Shown: piece after piece, positions 61,000 to 64,000 of the stretch
Layout of the letters: each line of letters begins with the position of its first letter
Numbering within the stretch: the stretch's first letter is position 1
From: Rhodanobacter sp. Root480
GTDB lineage: Bacteria; Pseudomonadota; Gammaproteobacteria; Xanthomonadales; Rhodanobacteraceae
Assembly (NCBI RefSeq): GCF_001426645.1
Contig: NZ_LMEX01000002.1
Coordinates: forward strand, 640,322-704,321
Reading direction: 5' to 3'
DNA: 64,000 nt
Made by a program: the position numbers and the translations under genes
Notes under the pieces: generated by a model
Told to the model about the DNA's origin: nothing
The model's input: the letters and a program-made list of their open reading frames with translations, nothing else
The model's database searches: none

Positions 61000-62304
61000 A
61001 TGCCAAACCGTCCGACCGATGATCCGGACACCCACGCGAACTGGCCGCATGTGCTGATCCTGGGCGGCGGTTTTGGCGGGCTCGCCGTGGCGCGGCGGCT
61101 GGCCGGCGCGCGGGTGCGGATGACGCTGGTGGACCGGCGCAACCATCACCTGTTCCAGCCGCTGCTGTACCAGGTGGCCACCGCCAGCCTGGCGGCGCCG
61201 GCCATTGCTGCGCCCTTGCGACAGATCCTGCGCCGCCAGCGGGACCTCACCGTGCTGCTCGACGACGTCATCGGCGTGGACACGTCGGCACGCGAGGTAC
61301 GGCTGGCGCACGGCACCCTGCATTACGACATGCTGGTGGTGGCGACCGGATCGACGCATGCCTATTTCGGCCACGACGAATGGGCGCCCTTCGCACCGGC
61401 GCTGAAGACACTCGACGATGCCTTCCTGATCCGCCGCCGCGTGCTGCTGGCCTTCGAGCACGCCGAGCGCGAAAACGATCCGGCGCGGCGTCAGGCCTGG
61501 CTGAATTTCTTGGTCGTGGGCGGCGGCTCCACCGGCGTCGAACTGGCGGGCACGCTGGCCGAACTGGCGCGACGCACCCTGCCGCGCGATTTCCGTCGCA
61601 GCGATCCGCGCCGCGCCAGCGTGCGGTTGATCGAGGCCGGGCCGCGTCTGCTGCCCGCGTTCGATCCGCTGTTGTCGGAACGCGCCCGCCGCCAGCTGGA
61701 ACGCCTGGGCGTGGCCGTGCATACCGGCACGGCGGTGACTCACATCGATGCGCAAGGCGTGAACCTGGGCGATCAACGACTGCCGGCGCGCACCGTGTTG
61801 TGGGCTGCTGGCGTGGCGGCCTCACCACTGGGTCGCATGCTGGGAGCGCCGCTGGATCGCGCCGGCCGGGTACAGGTTCGCCCCGACCTCAGCCTGCCGA
61901 TGCATCCGGAGGTATTCGTCATCGGTGACCTGGCGGACGTGCAGCAACCAAACGGCAAACCAGTGCCGGGCGTGGCGCCGGCGGCCAAGCAGATGGGTGA
62001 ATACGTGGGCGCGGCTATCCGCGCGCGACTCGACGGGAAGGACAGCCCCACGCCGTTCCGCTATCGCGACGCCGGTTCGCTGGCCACCATAGGTCGCATG
62101 GCGGCGGTGGCCCAGTTTGGCCGTCTGAAACTGTCGGGCTTTCCCGCGTGGGCGGTGTGGCTGCTGGCGCACATCTATTTTCTGATCGGCTTCCGCAACC
62201 GGCTGGTGGTGATGCTGGACTGGGCGTGGGCGTACTGGACCCACGAACGCCACGCCCGCATCGTCAGCGGGCAGGACGAAACGGACGAAGCGGAAAATCG
62301 CTGA
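61000..62304 (+). CDS. ndh: Type II NADH dehydrogenase
   Basis: NDH-2 passes electrons from NADH to quinone without proton pumping, bound to the inner face of the membrane. The protein is 434 residues. The FAD motif VLILGGGFGGLAVARRLAG lies near 18 and HHLFQPLLYQVATASLAAPAIAAPLR near 50, both hallmarks of NDH-2. The NADH motif is FLVVGGGSTGVELAGTLAEL near 170, and VIGDLADVQ closes the FAD site. The C-terminus (AWAVWLLAHIYFLIGFRNRLVV) is the amphipathic/hydrophobic membrane anchor. GGAG lies 7 bases before ATG 61000. Confidence 0.93.
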   Translation: MPNRPTDDPDTHANWPHVLILGGGFGGLAVARRLAGARVRMTLVDRRNHHLFQPLLYQVATASLAAPAIAAPLRQILRRQRDLTVLLDDVIGVDTSAREVRLAHGTLHYDMLVVATGSTHAYFGHDEWAPFAPALKTLDDAFLIRRRVLLAFEHAERENDPARRQAWLNFLVVGGGSTGVELAGTLAELARRTLPRDFRRSDPRRASVRLIEAGPRLLPAFDPLLSERARRQLERLGVAVHTGTAVTHIDAQGVNLGDQRLPARTVLWAAGVAASPLGRMLGAPLDRAGRVQVRPDLSLPMHPEVFVIGDLADVQQPNGKPVPGVAPAAKQMGEYVGAAIRARLDGKDSPTPFRYRDAGSLATIGRMAAVAQFGRLKLSGFPAWAVWLLAHIYFLIGFRNRLVVMLDWAWAYWTHERHARIVSGQDETDEAENR

Positions 62305-62346
62305 TCGTTTCGGCCACCGATCCCTCCGCGTTGCCCGCCAACGCAA

Positions 62347-62366
62347 ACGGCCCCTTGCGGGGCCGT
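62347..62366. terminator. GC-rich hairpin between convergent ndh and rpoH
   Basis: ACGGCCCC (62347-62354), TTGC, GGGGCCGT (62359-62366) form a perfect 8-bp stem. The minus strand continues TTTGCGTT, so it is more likely to end rpoH transcription. The T-run is short. Confidence 0.5.
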
Positions 62367-62388
62367 CTGTCAGTGCGTTTCGAGCCGC

Positions 62389-63249
<861 letters not shown>

Positions 63250-63278
63250 GGTTGGAACCTCCAGAATGGCAACAAAGT

Positions 63279-63305
63279 TTAGCACTCGGTGGGTTGGAGT
63301 GCTAA
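63279..63305. promoter_or_regulatory. CIRCE element (HrcA operator) upstream of rpoH
   Basis: TTAGCACTC (63279-63287), nine bases, GAGTGCTAA (63297-63305) is an exact match to the CIRCE consensus. HrcA binds CIRCE and represses chaperone genes in the absence of heat stress. Here it lies in the 5' region of rpoH, not of groESL or the hrcA operon. A sigma-E-like -35 (GGAACC, minus strand, 63322-63317) is followed about 17 bases later by CTCCAA inside CIRCE, a possible overlapping promoter. Confidence 0.88.
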
Positions 63306-63474
63306 GTCCGGACATTGGTTCCGGGCCTTTAATGAACTAAATGGTACACATATTGGTGGGCACTGTCCATCACCCTTCTATTCGTCGCCAGTCTGGCCAG
63401 AGTTACGTTCAGAACGCGTCATGTCCAGGTGTCCGTTTCCTGCACCGACGCCGGCCAACGGAGGCCAGGCGCGC

Positions 63475-63504
63475 TTGACAGCACGCAACCGTGGCCACCA
63501 TCCT
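63475..63504 (+). promoter_or_regulatory. Candidate promoter of the thiC riboswitch transcript
   Basis: A perfect -35 TTGACA (63475-63480) is followed after 18 bases by CATCCT (63499-63504), a weak -10. Transcription would start near 63511, exactly where the riboswitch P1 helix begins. Confidence 0.5.
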
Positions 63505-63511
63505 GCCGGCC

Positions 63512-63598
63512 ATTCCGAGGGGTGCCCCGCAAGGGGCTGAGATAGCGCGAGCTGACCCTTGAACCTGATCCGGGTAATACCGGCGTAGGAACGGGAAT
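63512..63598 (+). promoter_or_regulatory. TPP riboswitch (THI element)
   Basis: The conserved THI-box segments are all present in order: GGGGTGCC with its hairpin, the pyrimidine-sensing GGGCTGAGA (63533-63542), ACCCTTGAACCTGATC (63555-63570), then CGGGTAATACCGGCGTAGGAA. The ends ATTCCG and CGGGAAT can form P1. It precedes thiC by 82 bases, so thiamine pyrophosphate should repress thiC. Confidence 0.95.
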
Positions 63599-63655
63599 CA
63601 TCACCATGGGCGGCCGGCTGCGGCGCGTCCGTGCGCCGTTGCAGCGTCGCGTCCC

Positions 63656-63680
63656 GGATCTCCATCGAAGGAGGAGATCC
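63656..63680 (+). promoter_or_regulatory. Hairpin covering the thiC Shine-Dalgarno
   Basis: GGATCTCC (63656-63663) is perfectly complementary to GGAGATCC (63673-63680). The ribosome site AAGGAGGAG straddles loop and stem, directly before the ATG. It is a likely translational output of the riboswitch. How it is switched by the aptamer is not shown by the sequence. Confidence 0.6.
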
Positions 63681-64000
63681 ATGAACCATTCCGCTGCCGC
63701 ACCACTCAGCGTCACCACCGGGCCGATCGGCGGTTCGCGCAAGGTCTACGTGTCGCCTCCCGCGCATCCTTCCTTGCGGGTGCCGGTGCGCGAGATCGCG
63801 TTGAACGATCCGCTCTCGCCCGCGCTGCACGTCTACGATCCGTCCGGCCCGTATACCGACGACGCGGCGCAGATCAACCTGGCCGCAGGCCTGCCACCGG
63901 TACGCGATGCGTGGATCGCGGCACGCGGATTTCCGGTCACCGAAGGGCGCACCACTTGTCCGGAGGACAACGGCGGCGTCGGCCCGGACCGGCTGGTGGC
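63681..64000 (+). CDS. thiC: Phosphomethylpyrimidine synthase ThiC, N-terminal part (cut by window edge)
   Basis: ThiC is a radical-SAM enzyme that rearranges aminoimidazole ribotide into the thiamine pyrimidine. Only the first 106 codons are present. The start MNHSAAAPLSVTTGPIGGSR is followed by KVYVSPPAHPSLRVPVREI, VYDPSGPYTDDAAQINLAAGL and DAWIAARGF, the typical N-terminal blocks. The catalytic CxxCxxxxC lies beyond the window. AAGGAGGAG is close before the ATG, and the gene is controlled by the TPP riboswitch upstream. Confidence 0.95.
   Translation, partial: MNHSAAAPLSVTTGPIGGSRKVYVSPPAHPSLRVPVREIALNDPLSPALHVYDPSGPYTDDAAQINLAAGLPPVRDAWIAARGFPVTEGRTTCPEDNGGVGPDRLV

Noticed and set aside
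63289..63540. 83-codon plus-strand frame upstream of thiC
   Set aside because: It overlaps CIRCE, the thiC promoter and the riboswitch and has no ribosome site. The region is regulatory.

Overview
The window is high-GC, tightly packed chromosomal DNA of a gammaproteobacterium, most likely of the order Xanthomonadales and probably the family Rhodanobacteraceae (Rhodanobacter/Dyella-like). The reasons are the protein sequences, the neighbourhoods (accC-prmA-DUF3426-fis-purH; hemD-hemX-hemY; polA followed by a C-rich-loop small RNA), and palindromic intergenic repeats of a kind I associate with that group. I could not run a search, so genus is not assigned. I see no tRNA, rRNA, CRISPR array, insertion sequence, integrase or prophage gene. 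No stretch longer than 300 bases lacks features except 63250-63680, which is regulatory.

Layout. 1-4740: end of accC, then prmA, a zinc-ribbon membrane protein, fis and purH. 4911-9465: a GST, an EamA transporter, a DUF2782 protein and polA. 9590-9713: a candidate sX13-like sRNA. 9788-13294: a two-helix membrane protein, uvrD carrying an in-frame palindromic repeat, and an unrecognised membrane-anchored protein. 13363-16739 (minus): hemY, hemX, hemD. 16803-25970: small enzymes and housekeeping genes (thioesterases, a lipoprotein, a rhodanese-like protein, a ferredoxin-type reductase, srkA, a ygiB-ygiC pair, a VOC protein, an RlmI-like methyltransferase, topoisomerase IB). 25979-34730: a FAD reductase, rmuC, folE, a GGDEF protein, an EF-hand protein, an MFS exporter, a DUF1993 protein and a FAD dehydrogenase. 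34732-36444: a hipBA toxin-antitoxin locus with three evenly spaced operators. 36625-46264: a FrnE-like thiol oxidoreductase, a GAF-GAF-GGDEF-EAL protein, dinG, ychJ-like, ligB and an NRDE protein. 46337-52885: a De Ley-Doudoroff galactose pathway. 52954-53829 (minus): a two-domain methylglyoxal synthase. 53995-56651: envC and ctpA. 56655-58099 (minus): tatABC. 58161-62304: a SYLF protein, hemH, an alpha/beta hydrolase and a type II NADH dehydrogenase. 62389-63249 (minus): rpoH under a perfect CIRCE element. 63475-64000: a TPP riboswitch and the start of thiC.

How the genes work together. The clearest pathway is galactose oxidation. A periplasmic GalM interconverts anomers, an SDR makes galactonolactone, an SMP-30 lactonase opens it, DgoD dehydrates galactonate, DgoK phosphorylates KDGal, and DgoA cleaves KDPGal to pyruvate and glyceraldehyde 3-phosphate. 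A FadR-type regulator heads the operon, and a methylglyoxal synthase lies convergently downstream. Haem synthesis is represented by hemD/X/Y and hemH. Envelope functions include TatABC, EnvC and CtpA. Heat-shock control is concentrated at rpoH, where a repressor site of the HrcA/CIRCE system sits over the promoter region of the heat-shock sigma factor.

Most noteworthy items: the sX13-like RNA, the tandem (one degenerate, one intact) methylglyoxal synthase domains, the 27-bp-phased hipBA operators, the CIRCE element at rpoH, the palindromic repeat translated inside UvrD, and a rhodanese domain lacking its catalytic cysteine.
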